Assembly (NCBI GenBank): GCA_002633005.1
Contig: NMRA01000735.1
Location: 66,173-130,172 of the forward strand
Source of the DNA: Phoronis australis
Lineage: Eukaryota > Phoronida > Phoronidae
Reading direction: 5' to 3'
Length of the DNA: 64,000 nucleotides
Part shown: piece after piece, positions 23,507 through 34,533 of the stretch
Position numbering within the stretch: the stretch's first letter is position 1
How the letters are laid out: the number at the start of each line of letters is the position of its first letter
The notes under the pieces: generated by a model
What the model was told of the DNA's origin: nothing
Database searches by the model: none
What the model saw: only the letters and a program-made list of their open reading frames with translations
Translations under genes and position numbers: made by a program

Positions 23507-24957
23507 CACAAGTATTCATAGATAGGTGAACAGTCAAAGTTCAAAGTTTAGGTCTTCTTCTTTTAATCAGTTATAGTCTATTGCTGTTTAAGTACGCAGA
23601 CCTGTCATTACCGTCCAACGAAACTTTAAAATCAACAATTTCATATAAACAGACGAACAGAAAATCTCACCAGTCGATCGTATGTCAAATTAGGTCACTT
23701 CCAAACACTATCTGACGATGTGATAGTCAGCTGATTTCAAGTTACGAGCATTTATTGCTGAATAATGAAACATCTTGCCTAAAATCGGGAATACCAATCC
23801 CATTACTAGTTACATGCATCATGCATTGTGTTTAATGGGAAAAGTCGTCAGATATTGTTGGTCGTTCTCCCGTGGTTTGTTTTTCAATGTGATATATATT
23901 TATTGGATGATCCAGGGATATACTAAGGCACTCGCCCAGTCGATTAGATATTTCAAGGACATCACTAAACTATGAGAAAAGTTAACCTTTCGCGTAATGT
24001 GCAGACATTTTAGTTGAAATTACTTTTGCATCGTGCTTGAGTTTTATCATATGCCTAACTTGTCTCGTAATGGATAAACGAAGGGTAAATTGTACGCGAA
24101 CTTTTCACTCGGTCAGCTTCTCAACTAGCCCTTTTCAACTGTAGTTTATCCCCTGGACTTACCACCAATATTCTCTCTACAGAATAGAATGATATAAACT
24201 TCAGATATGTATTTGGGAAATTTCAGGCAATGACATTGACTATTCCATTACATTTCACTTTCCAATCAGGTAACCTGTAGTAACATAACATTTAGCCTAC
24301 ATTAAAGATTAAAAAATCTGCAATTGGCCAACTCGACCAAGTTTCCAGTAATTAGTATTACAAGCGGCAGCATCACCAACTTGAAGCAATCAGTTATGAA
24401 TGTATACAAAGAGAGGAGAAAGTCAATGTAACCAATTGTGGGGCATTCCATCACAGTCCCGTATAACAAGTTCTTTCTGTTGACATATACAGTTTCTGGG
24501 GTCCTTCTCATAAAAGTGACTAAAAGACAGAAACTCAGTCTTACACTACCATTTCACGATTGGTGTATGAAGTTTTGGTCAAGTAATTATGAGCGCATCA
24601 TAGTCGAAAACTAATTGATAACAGTGATCTCAGTAAAAGCAGTGATGTGTATATTATCATAGAATTTCGCTCATGTGAGTTACAACTTGGAAGTCCTTAC
24701 GTAAAGCAAAAGGACAAATTCCTTTCTGGATCCTTTAACAGTCACTTCATGAAACGGAACCCAGGATTGAATTTCTCACTCGTATATATTTTGTTTTTGA
24801 AATAGGCATATCAATTTACAGTAATAAACAAATGCAGCAAAGACGAAAAATGTAATAACTGTGTAAAGAAATTCACTAAAAGCAATGCGGCGCTAGGTTT
24901 TGTTCTCGTCTGCTCTCTTCGTGCTACTGTTCACTTAAAAGTTCCAAACGAAAATTT
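23507..24957. other. Spacer without supported genes
   Basis: No gene, RNA or repeat array recognised. Confidence 0.35.
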
Positions 24958-25083
24958 GTTTCGGGGTCCCATTTCTTCCATGTACAGTGTGAATGTGCAT
25001 TGTGCTAAGCCCTAAGATGTAGGTTAGTATACACTAGGTTACTAAATAAACCGTGGCTGCTGAAACCTTATTCAAAAAGTTGT
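24958..25083 (+). repeat. Dispersed repeat R1, copy 1
   Basis: Shares ordered words with 29606-29727: TTAGTATACA, the preceding GGG-CCCATTTCT block and the closing CTGCT-AAAC-TTATTCA-AAAA block. Direct orientation, about 4.6 kb apart. Identity unknown. Confidence 0.5.
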
Positions 25084-25384
25084 TACCGACAGGTGCTCAT
25101 TGCTTTTGGTGCGACGAGCTGGAGATTGATTCTAGTTAATCGCTTTATTAAACTTGAATGTACGTTTTACAAGTCTACTCAAGCAGAACGCCCGACGTAA
25201 TATCTGTTCTACACTATGTTCCAGCTAGTGCTGCGAAGCTTTGGCTTGTGATGAAGTTCTGAGACTGTTCCAATGACTGTTGAATTTATCACAGTGGTGA
25301 GTTTTTGATGATCCTGTTACGAAAGATTGAATTTATCAAATATGATTTCATTTACAAAATAGGATATCAGGTAAACACTACTCC

Positions 25385-25437
25385 CTATTCCGAAGCTATA
25401 CTAGTTCAAAGGTTCACTATACCGAAGGTTTACAACT
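25385..25437 (+). repeat. 16-bp CCGAAGGTTCACTA repeat, site 1
   Basis: Contains GGTTCACTATACCGAAGG plus flanking variants of the 16-mer GTTCACTACTCCGAAG, also found at 30396-30428, 31733-31830, 34490-34533 and 38092-38133. Confidence 0.5.
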
Positions 25438-25504
25438 AAAAAAAATATAAAGTGTCGGACTGAGGTGTAATTTTATACTTTTTTGTGATCATTTTATTTG
25501 AAAA

Positions 25505-26525
25505 AAAGTTATACACACAAAACGTACTGAGCGTGGCGTACATGAAATAATACCCCACGAGACGTTATTCCGCGTATCGACCGAGACAGAACATTTATCC
25601 CATACGCATCGACTTCGTGAGTTTCTTTTGTTTTCTTTCGGCATTTTATAAATACTTCACCCTGACTGTTTATGTCGCTAATTACAATTTGTTGTGTATG
25701 TACGTGCGCGTTATGTTGCGAACTTACTATAGTAAAAGAAAATTGTTTTAATTGTAAAGGTTTATTACTTGAAGTTGATAAAAAGTGTGAAAACGACAGT
25801 TATCGTGCTTGGAACGTGTATCATATTTCGAAAATAAAGAAATAACTAGAATATTTATAGCATAGTAAAATCCTCATCGGGTAGCTGCACTCATTTATGA
25901 AACTAGGTCATTGACCGGAGAGCGTAGCCTACACGTCGTCTGCTTTCAAGAAGATGTTATAAATACCGCCGTTGATGACAGCTCCGGCGAATATGTTTGT
26001 TGTAGCGTTGTTGCAGGTACATGTAGGTTGTCGCATTTCTACAGATTCTGTAGCCTTGGTACAAAGCTATATAGTAAATATACGACAGTCTGTTGATAAA
26101 ATTAGCTGGCTGACTTTGGATTCTGTAGCATGGATAGGTTCACGTGTTGCTGGGGCGTTCGTCGTTGCTGCTCGTGTAATACAGTCGCCGATAGACGGAT
26201 AGTATCAAGTGCTGTCATGGCCAGTGACAACAATGTTTGATATTGGAGGGGAATCGGTGCCTGAGTTGCAGACGATATATCTTGGCAATGGAAAACTGAG
26301 ACAGAACTGTCTTATAATTAACAGTCCAGTTCCAGATGTTACGACTGAAACCTAGTTGCATGTTGAGTGGTATTTATACTGGTACAATTGTATTACTTTA
26401 AGCTATTTTCCGGCTAACGACGTCGAGACGACATTGACCTACCTTCAATGTCAGAGGTCACTGTTGAAGTAGTGCGGGAGGTGAATACGGGGAACATTAT
26501 GACATGGCCGTATTTTTTCGAAAGA
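25505..26525 (+). repeat. Duplicated segment A
   Basis: Aligns in order with 27005-27725. Shared words include CACGAGA-TTATTCCGCGTATCGA, TCCCATACG, AATACTT-ACCC-GACTGTTTA, CTGAGTT-CA-ACGATAT and AGCTGAGACAGAA-like strings, then GTTGCATGT-GAGTG and GAAGTAGTGCG. Segment A carries about 430 bp (roughly 25790-26240) absent from B. Both lack a long ORF. It may be a diverged transposon or an old local duplication. Confidence 0.6.
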
Positions 26526-27004
26526 TTCAACGCGTATGCGATAAATTCCAATGCCTTTTTGCCTCTGATTGAAGATTTCGGGAATTTGATGAGGAAATCT
26601 GACAGCACTGTCGATTGGTGTGCAACATGTTCTGCCACTGCAAGCAAGGAGGTCTCCAAATGTCATGCTTAATTTCTTTAAGCAGAAAGTGTTACCAACA
26701 ATCGCCCATGTTGTGTAAGAGTTTAATAAGTAGTGATGTCAGACTACACTTTGACCAGGGCATATTTTCTGAATTTTGACTTCTCAACATTACTGCGAAA
26801 GGGTTGAATCCAGGTCATTTTGTTGAATCACGGCTAAGGCAACGACTAGGGAATATTCTGTGAACTGGGCGACTTCCCTAAGGACAGTGGGTAAAAGTGA
26901 TTGTTTAGTGATCTTAGCTGTCGAAATGCTTCAGGAAAAGTTATCTGCAAGATAATCTAGATACAGATTTACATGTAAGTAAGCAATACTTGCTTGTTAC
27001 TTTT

Positions 27005-27725
27005 CAGAGTAAACCCACAAAAGGTCCCGAGAATGGTGTACATGAGGCATAGTGTAATATCCCACGAGATATTATTCCGCGTATCGAGCGAGACCGAAAG
27101 ACGGGGACAAAACGAAGAATAATGTCGAGTGGGATTTTACTTATTCTACGCCAATCGAGGTACGTTTTGTATATATCCCATACGTTTGAAAGTAATATTT
27201 TCCTGTCATTTTAGGCAATTTTTTAAATACTTTACCCAGACAGTTTACATGGCGGATCACACGCTATATGTATATTCTTGCAAGTTAGGTTTCATGCTTT
27301 TTCTAGTAAAAAGAAATGGTTTTAAATGTAACGAATTGTTGCTTGAAAAGAGATGGCAAAGACGAAAACAATAGGTAATTGTGGACGGAACTCGTAAATT
27401 TTCTGAAATTAGTTACCGAAGAATTGGCTCCTGAGTTACAAACGATATAATATTAGGAAGTGAAAGCTGAGACAGAAGTTCCGTATAAATAACAGTTTTG
27501 TTACAGGTGTTGTGTTTGGGACGTTATTGCATGTAGAGTGTTATTCACACTTGTGCAATGGTATTCCTTAAAACGTTTTGGGAAAGTATTGAAGAAAAAC
27601 CGGCTTACGACGTCTTGTCGACTTGACATACCTTTCGAACTTCCCACGTCAAAAGGCACTGTTAAGTTAAAGTAGTGCGAAAGTGGAATACGAAAAACAC
27701 TATCACTTGGCTTTATTGCACTTGA
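27005..27725 (+). repeat. Duplicated segment B
   Basis: Second, shorter copy of segment A (25505-26525) in the same orientation, 1.5 kb downstream. Identity is moderate, with many small indels. Confidence 0.6.
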
Positions 27726-29605
27726 CTGATTCAGCTGGTATAGGATGAAGTGCTTTCGATGCTTGTCTAAGTATGTTTTGGTCCTAAACAAGTTTCATGT
27801 ATGCCTTTATCAATTGACAATCAATTGCAATGGCAGGATGGTTTTGAGTGAGAAGTGGTGAAATTATCATGCAGACAGAACAGAGAGAGGATACGAGCAT
27901 CACACCCAAGTACTTGAAGAAGCAGACAATCAATTCAATTTCCCGTATGAACGTTGTCCTCTTGCACCAGAAATGCCGCAGTCATATGCAGGCTACAACC
28001 AACTGAGCCAAGAGTTGGCATTAGTCACAAATTAGACACTTAATAATTACTGACAAAGGTCACGGTAAACTTGGGTCACTGGTTTTCACTATTCATGTTA
28101 TGGAATGGGCACGGTCTACACAGTCAATGCATATGCTTTAGTGTCGAAACACTCGATCTGGGGCGGGGTCTATGGCCCGGCATCAAACACCCTGGAATGG
28201 AAATTGTTTGCTCGTTATTTATAAAATTTACAAATGCCGTGGCTATTCCTTGAACCTCGTAATGACGTTTTTGTGTTTAGTCGAGACAGGATTCTTTAAA
28301 ATGTGGCGAACAAAATGTGGCTCCCAGCTGAATCGTATGTTCCACTCTGACATTCCACACTCTTGTGCGCCGAACAAACTGGTGCCATTTCTGTGCAACT
28401 TTCAGTACTCAGGAATTCGGCACAGAGAGCAGTTATGAGTCAAGCTGTTGTTACTAAAACCTCCACAAATGCACCTAGTGGTGTCTGAAAGAGACAATTC
28501 TCCGTGAACTTTCCTAAAAAATCCTCAGTATTGCGCCGGAAAAAAACAAATGCGGAGACGGTTTTACGCCCATAGCGTAAAATAGGATAACAGGAATAAA
28601 TACTTTGTAAGTTTTTGGCTAGTTTCCTAAGAAACGGCTACGCATGGTTTATATTTATGGTAACTCCAACTACATGTATCTGATAATTCTTGTAGTATAC
28701 CACAAATGGAATATGTAGTGGTTACTGTTTTTAACGAAATGGAGCTGAAGGAGAAGTTGTTAAAGTGCTGAAAAACTCCGTCTCATTTTTGTTTCAGGAG
28801 TAACAAAGGTATGTCCGAAGATGTCATCAAAAACATTCGTCTTTACAAAACTTAGCATATCACTAGTCTACTTCTCATTTTGTGATGTATTGAATATTTT
28901 AAATTGAAAGTTGGGCTATAGCCACTGGAGTCTCAGTGTAACCTGAGGATTAACTGTGCTTAATAACTTATACATTTGCCATTATTTTGATCTATAGTCG
29001 TAGTTCCTGTTTATAGCCTAAAACAAGACATAGCATCATTTCAATCTAAAATCAAGACCTAAGCTTGCATTTCAAATTTTCCCCATTATTAATCCTTCAC
29101 GATGCTTATCCAAGACCACAAAATAAAAGTCTACTTGATGACACAATATACATGTAGGTTACAGGGTGCAGATAATATTCTCTGATCATGATACCACAAT
29201 TTTATGACCAGACTGAGGGAATATGTCGTCTTTGATTCAAATCTCACAGTTACTTCACTGAATACTATCTGAGTGCAGAGAATATTCTTTGGCCGTGATC
29301 CACCCCCAGCTTTAGGGTCGAGAGGTAATGGAACTTGGCATCATTCAACGTTTACTTGGTTGCACTGAATGGTCAAAGTGTGATGGAACGTTCTATGATC
29401 ATAGGTGCCTTTAACTCGATATGAGAGGCTTGAACTTCTTCTAGTGGATGCCAGATTTGTAATATATCCTTTGAATATCTACGTGTGCAAAATATTTGGC
29501 TTCAAATTTCCCTGCTTTGCCTGATTTCTGGATCAAATTTGGCTAATCTGCATTTAGACTAGAACGTATATTGGAATAGAAATTCCCTATTTGAAATAGA
29601 CAAAG
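27726..29605. other. Spacer without supported genes
   Basis: No gene recognised. An 11-base interval between an acceptor-like TTTGTTTCAG and a donor-like GTATGT at about 28790-28815 is too short to support. Confidence 0.35.
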
Positions 29606-29727
29606 TTTTGGGCCCCCATTTCTGCAAGGGTGGTCACTAATTTGAGCGGGGCCTAAGCTGTGGCTTAGTATACAGTAGCTTAGTGGGTAATCCGGCACTG
29701 CTCAAACTTTATTCACAAAAATTGGCC
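29606..29727 (+). repeat. Dispersed repeat R1, copy 2
   Basis: Direct-orientation partner of 24958-25083; see there. Confidence 0.5.
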
Positions 29728-29974
29728 GGTTTTACAATATTTCACATATCTGTAGCAAAATCCCTCATCTTCACTCTTGGGGAACTTCAAATACGAAATA
29801 GCGAGAAAAAAACTGGTTGAGACGAACCACCTTGGAACTGCAAAACCGCGTTAAGATGTGATTGACCTTACTAACTTACCCCAGGTGAAAGGTTACAGGA
29901 ATATCACTCGACTTTAATCATCCGCCAGGCATTGAGCAACTTCATAGCCTCAGTCCTTTCATTCAAATATTCGC

Positions 29975-30055
29975 CATACACAGGCCCATAGCCAGCATTG
30001 CGAAGGGAGTGGTTCGAGTTTTTGGAACGTTGTGCCTTTGATATTTTGCAAAGAT
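29975..30055 (-). repeat. Dispersed repeat R2 (minus copy)
   Basis: The reverse complement begins GCAAAATATCAAA and ends AATGCTGGCTATGGGCCTG. This matches, with substitutions, 41577-41652 on the plus strand, which directly follows LINE copy 2. Confidence 0.6.
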
Positions 30056-31419
30056 CGACTCGGTATAGTTTTCGGTATGGTTCTTGATGCAACTAATTAG
30101 CGGAAGGGAAATCTGTATACACAACGATGACTTTCAGCCTTTTGTTCCTGAGATAAGACACTGTGCCGTGACGGTTGCTCGTAAAGAATGGGAGTCAAAT
30201 TCGGTTATGTAATGCGGTCCAAAAAGGGAACATTCTCGCGTTACCTTCCGCCAATCTTTCAAATCAGGCGTGCTTAAGTACATACTCGGACGGAATTTGT
30301 CAGTCTGAGTATGACTTGTCGAAATTATTATATGGTTGTATTTTTGCTTGTTACTTACATGTACATCTCTGCTAATGGGAACAGCCCACAATCCTGAAGG
30401 TTCACCACTCCGAAGGCTCACCACACCGACAATATGTAAATATTCGAACCCAGTTTTAATTTTTCTGATTTCGCATGCAAAAGTAAACGATACTCCGCGG
30501 TTATTAGATGCGCTGAATGGTGTACTTAAGCCGAAAACAACGTCCGGGTACTATTGATTTCATGTGCATACGTGCAAGAAATTGCCCGCATATCTTACTA
30601 ATATGGAAAATTACGTACGTTCTTGCATTTCTAAACTGAGTATACCAAACCCGGATTTGGCCTATTGATAGATGCTAAAAATGACTTTCCCATCCAGTAC
30701 TAAAACAACATAATACTCTATAACCGCTGACAACCCTCAAATTTTTCTGAAAAACTCCTTTAAAAGTTTGCTAAACGGGCAAGCTTGACCTGCGTTTTTG
30801 CGAATTACCTGGCAACTGTGGGAAAGGTCCGCCCACTAAGGACCATTTTGCCCAATCTGTGACATGGGGTGTATGAATTTTCAATCAATTCCTTCACTAA
30901 AAAGGATTCTAAGCCCTATTTTTATGATTTCAACCAATCCTCGTTCTCTCACTTGCTGATGCATCATTGGCGTCAATCTTGAAAGATAAAGCAAGAATTC
31001 ATACCCACTATTTGATGAATTGGACAGTATGGTCCTTGGTGGGTGGTCTTTTCCCCATAGATGCCGCGTAACTCGCTAAAAGCGTAGGATCATAGTTGTA
31101 CATTTAGCAGAATTTGCAAGTTTTCTAGTTTTCCTTAGAATTTCAGACGATTGTCGAGACGTTACAGAGCATTATTTTGTTTAGAGAACTGGATGGGGAA
31201 GTCGTTTTTAGTATCTATTTGTAGAATTAAACGGGTTTGGTATACTTTTTACTTGGAAGATTGACGCCAGTGATGCATTAGCAGGTGACAGAACGCGGAT
31301 TGGTGGAAATCATCAAAACAAGGTTTAGTATCCCTCTAACAGAGTACAAAGTAGGATATTGATGAATTATTACCTCACCCGACGGAACTGTGCTCACGGC
31401 CGGTCGAAACTAAGTGAAG
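30056..31419. other. Spacer; one 16-bp repeat site
   Basis: GGTTCACCACTCCGAAGG at 30400-30417 and a following variant are members of the dispersed 16-bp repeat. No gene supported. Confidence 0.4.
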
Positions 31420-31532
31420 CTAGCAGGCTGCCCTGTCCCTGCCAGTCTTCACAAAGTCACAGTCCCATTCAGACTCCTTCAGTTTAAAATCGTCGTTGGT
31501 CGCCGCAGCCCTTACCCGTGCCCCAGATGTCC
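31420..31532 (-). CDS. Candidate terminal coding exon (minus strand), unknown protein
   Basis: On the minus strand an acceptor with a CTAAC branch-like word and pyrimidine tract (CTAACGACTCTTTCCCAAGCAG) precedes a frame of 36 codons ending TAG at 31422-31420. It reads TSGARVRAAATNDDFKLKES and EWDCDFVKTGRDRAAC. The stretch is richer in G+C and CpG than its surroundings, which supports coding. No family recognised. It starts in phase 1; no matching upstream exon was established. Confidence 0.33.
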
Positions 31533-31559
31533 CTGCTTGGGAAAGAGTCGTTAGTTACA

Positions 31560-31770
31560 TGTAGGTTCAAGAATCACGAATGGCAGTGATTCGAACTGAG
31601 CTCATTTGTAAACATTACAATTAATGTTTTAAGAACTATTCTACTCGTCCATACCCTTTTAATGGTTACTAAATGGGACACAAATACAATATGTCATTCA
31701 TGTCAGTTACGACTCATTAGCAGACAGTTCGAGCAATGAACCTTCGGGTAGGGAAATTTCAGAGTAGTGC
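31560..31770 (+). repeat. Dispersed repeat R3, copy 1
   Basis: Shares ordered words with 34310-34540 and 37910-38140: GAACTGAGCTC, AATGTTTTAAGAAC, GGTTACTAA, CACAAATACA, and CTCATTA-CAGACA. The latter two are the 5' parts of the tandem LINE-bearing unit, so that part exists as a separate repeat too. Confidence 0.55.
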
Positions 31771-31830
31771 AACTTCGGAGTAGGGAACGTTCGGAATAGT
31801 GACACGAAACTTTGGAAATCTTTTCATCAA
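31733..31830 (-). repeat. 16-bp CCGAAGGTTCACTA repeat array, site 3
   Basis: On the minus strand four to five consecutive units read GTTCCCTACTCCGAA, GTTGCACTACTCTGAA, ATTTCCCTACCCGAAG and GTTCATTGCTCGAAC: a decayed tandem array of about 16 bp period. Confidence 0.6.
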
Positions 31831-32434
31831 GTTTGTTGCTCGTATGAAGTCTGCGAGGCTGTGCCCCATTCCCAATGATTGACAAGGGAACACTTTCTTC
31901 ATTGAACCAAGTTTTATCTGGTCTAGACCTGCTTTTCCCTAATACTGTGAACATGCTCGATTCCTCAGTGCGAGAACAAACGCTAGTTAAATATCTGGTT
32001 TTGTTTGAGCAACGACAGAGGACCATCTAGAGTGAACTTACCGTCGACGTGTACAGATTTGAAAAGAATGGAAACGCGCACACATGTACACACGCATGTA
32101 TGTCAATCCTCTCATCCACAACCAAAGTGGACACTGAAGCAACAACAATCATTTGGCGATCACCCTCAATTTGAAATGTCTCCACCTTACCGTACGATTA
32201 TGCTATCAAATACACCAAAAAATAGCAGATGGCAATTACATTTTCTGCTATTTGTATCTTGGTCGATTTTAAGACATTCACGTCACACTACGTTTTGAGA
32301 GCTCTTTCGCTGCTTTAAACCTTAGCTACAGTGTAATTACATACAATCACTTCTAGACTTCTTTGTTACTCTTTGGTATATCGTTGGCCAAATGGGGGAA
32401 CGTTAAATAACGTGCGTAAGAAACTTCTTGCTGG

Positions 32435-32760
32435 AGTCGAAATTAATTGTTGCGTAAAGAAATCGTTCGATGCGTTAAATATTTATTTACGGCGTAAACT
32501 AATTATTTGCGGCGTACAGTACTTATTTGCGGCGTAAGGCAACTTTTAGCGCCTCAAATTCTTACCTTACCATGAAATGTAATAATTTATCTGCGTCATA
32601 AATAATTATTTTACGCCACAAAGAATTGCTTTATTGCACAAATAATTACTCTACTGGATAAATATTTACTTTAATTCGTAAATGAATACTTTGCGCCGCA
32701 AAAAAAATACTTTACGACTCTAAAAACCTGTTACTTACTCACGTAATCTAACGGCGTAAC
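32435..32760. repeat. 20-bp minisatellite that reverses orientation
   Basis: From about 32440 to 32560 units follow TTTGCGGCGTAAAGTAATTA on the plus strand (for example TTTACGGCGTAAACTAATTA and TTTGCGGCGTACAGTACTTA at 32485-32525). From about 32590 to 32725 the same unit runs on the minus strand (TAATTATTTTACGCCACAAA, TACTTTGCGCCGCAAA). About six units per arm, so the whole is a loose 300-bp inverted repeat made of tandem units, the layout of foldback transposon ends. Confidence 0.7.
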
Positions 32761-32839
32761 TTTCACCCATTTCTTTAAGGATAATATCGACGATAACGGT
32801 GTGGCAACCACGCATGTTCAGTGGCAATGAATGACTTAA

Positions 32840-33130
32840 AGCCTAGGAGTCTTCTAATTGTCTGCACGATCTTGTCATGTGCGCAAACACCACTGGGGTG
32901 AAATAGGGCCCTGGAGCCGGGTAGGGCCCGATGATGACGCCAAGCGCTTTGAATCAGAAGCAAATTCTTCTAACTGTGTTGTAATAATTATTGTAGTACC
33001 AGTAGCTGCTACAATTTTTTGTTGCTGTTGTTGTCCATCTATATCCTAACTCTAACGGATAGGCTGGGGCTGGACCTTTTCCGAGGGGGGGCTCAATCGA
33101 ACCCCTTGAACCCCTCCTCCCTGCCTTCGG
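32840..33130 (+). repeat. Dispersed repeat R4, copy 1
   Basis: Aligns with 41655-41885: CCTGTCAT/CTTGTCAT, AAACACCA, GGGC-GG-CC, ACCAGTAG-T-ACAAT, TTGTTGTT, TAACGGATA, GGGCTGGA-CTTT. It ends in the G/C-run GGGGGGGCTCAATCGAACCC typical of transposon ends. The two copies lie in the same direction on either side of the LINE pair. Confidence 0.55.
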
Positions 33131-33383
33131 GCCTGATACATGTAACGTTGAGTCATCGGAAATATTCATATGATAGAAAGTGCCGGGAGAAAACCAACAT
33201 AAAACGTAGTTTTGATCCTGAGAGAGTTGTTTGTTTGCATGCAGACGACCGTTGAGAAAGAAAGCTCTGAATCGAAGCACGCCTTAACGACTTTGTGTTC
33301 TCCCGCCGGTACGGCAAGTTGTAAAATGAGATACAATCACATTCAAATACATTAAAATGATACGTACATGTAATTTGACATTT

Positions 33384-33453
33384 TGCTGTCTCAAGTTCCA
33401 TACGTGTCAGCTTCCGTAGATCTTCACATGTATCATATCCTGCCAGCATCAAT
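33384..33453 (-). CDS. Weak candidate exon, helix-hairpin-like peptide (minus strand)
   Basis: After TTTTTCTTTAAG on the minus strand the frame reads VLMLAGYDTCEDLRKLTRME followed by LETAK, a pattern seen in SAM-like or helix-hairpin-helix segments (G-Y-x-T-x-E-D-L-x-x-L-T). The frame stays open about 99 codons but loses protein-like character after about 25. Speculative. Confidence 0.22.
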
Positions 33454-34028
33454 ACTTAAAGAAAAAGATAATTTTTACATTTCTAAGCTGGATTGCAGTG
33501 CGACATTTTAATAAATGACACGCTCACACAAGGTAGTGGGTAACATTGGTGCATTAAAAAATATATGAAGTGATTATGTGTGTCATTTGTACACCCATGT
33601 TTTTGGTTTTTAACCATTGGATGAATATTTCTGTTTTTGATCTTGGTGCTGCTTTTTGCAAGGTGAAACTGTTTATTAAAGCATTTTTGGTGGCTGCCGG
33701 TTGGATCATTCCATTAAATAGGTTCTTCCATTCAGAGTGAAACCTACCGTTGTAGTTTTGAATTTTGTTGCCAAAGCTTCCACTATGAATCATTTCAGTC
33801 GCTCTGAAAACGACTCATAGGCAGTGGGCAGAATTTTGTCGGTCCGCCAGAAAATGCGTTTTGTGAGTTCTTTGGGGAGCACTTAATTTTGGTGTCTTTT
33901 AATTAGTTTACCAGTGTGTTTTAAAAATCTAGATATTTCCCTCATGTAGATTCACACGTTTTAGACTAAAATTGGGTTTGAAGTTACACAATAAGATCTT
34001 AGACCAAAGACTTTAGTGAACTTATTCT
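33454..34028. other. Spacer before the LINE-bearing unit
   Basis: No gene supported. The last about 70 bp continue into the unit but have no counterpart in copy 2, which is cut at the N. Confidence 0.4.
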
Positions 34029-34489
34029 CTATTTTGAAAACACTTTTCCTACCTTTTTTGTAAAACAAGTAATCTGGTATCGTCAGTATCACAGTAATAC
34101 ACTGCTGTGTCACTGGGAACCTGAAACACAGTATGGATTTCATCGACATGCTAAATTTTTCGCATGTCTCATCAATACGGAAATATCAGTACATACTTGC
34201 ATTCTGATTAATTATCAACCACCATACATTCATCCAAGTCAAGATCGCGTCATTTCCGCTACTGAAAAATTTAGGGCAGCTGCGTCTCAACCTCGTTATT
34301 TAGATTCAGATATGCAGATGATTGGCAGAGACTGGAACTGAGCTCTTGTTTAAGCAATACAATCAATGTTTTAAGAACCTTAACAAGGTTACTAATTGGT
34401 CACAAATACATGTACAATACAATATTCTCTTCACATAAGTTCGTCTCATTAACAGACAACATGGAAAATGAACTGTCCAATTTCTTAAA

Positions 34490-34533
34490 ATTTTGAACTT
34501 TCGAAGTAGTAAACTTTCGAAGGTAGCAAACAG
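34490..34533 (-). repeat. 16-bp repeat, site 4 (in LINE unit copy 1)
   Basis: The minus strand reads GTTTGCTACCTTCGAA then AGTTTACTACTTCGAA: two units of the dispersed 16-mer. The equivalent pair is at 38092-38133. Confidence 0.5.

Noticed and set aside
28790-28815. 11-base microexon between TTTGTTTCAG and GTATGT
   Set aside because: Too short to assess and no flanking exons to join.
29904-30092. 62-codon minus-strand ORF with GYGPVYGEYLNERTE
   Set aside because: Overlaps dispersed repeat R2, which also follows the LINE at 41577.
31703-32026. 107-codon minus-strand ORF
   Set aside because: Its 3' part is the 16-bp repeat array and repeat R3, so the frame is not evidence of a gene.
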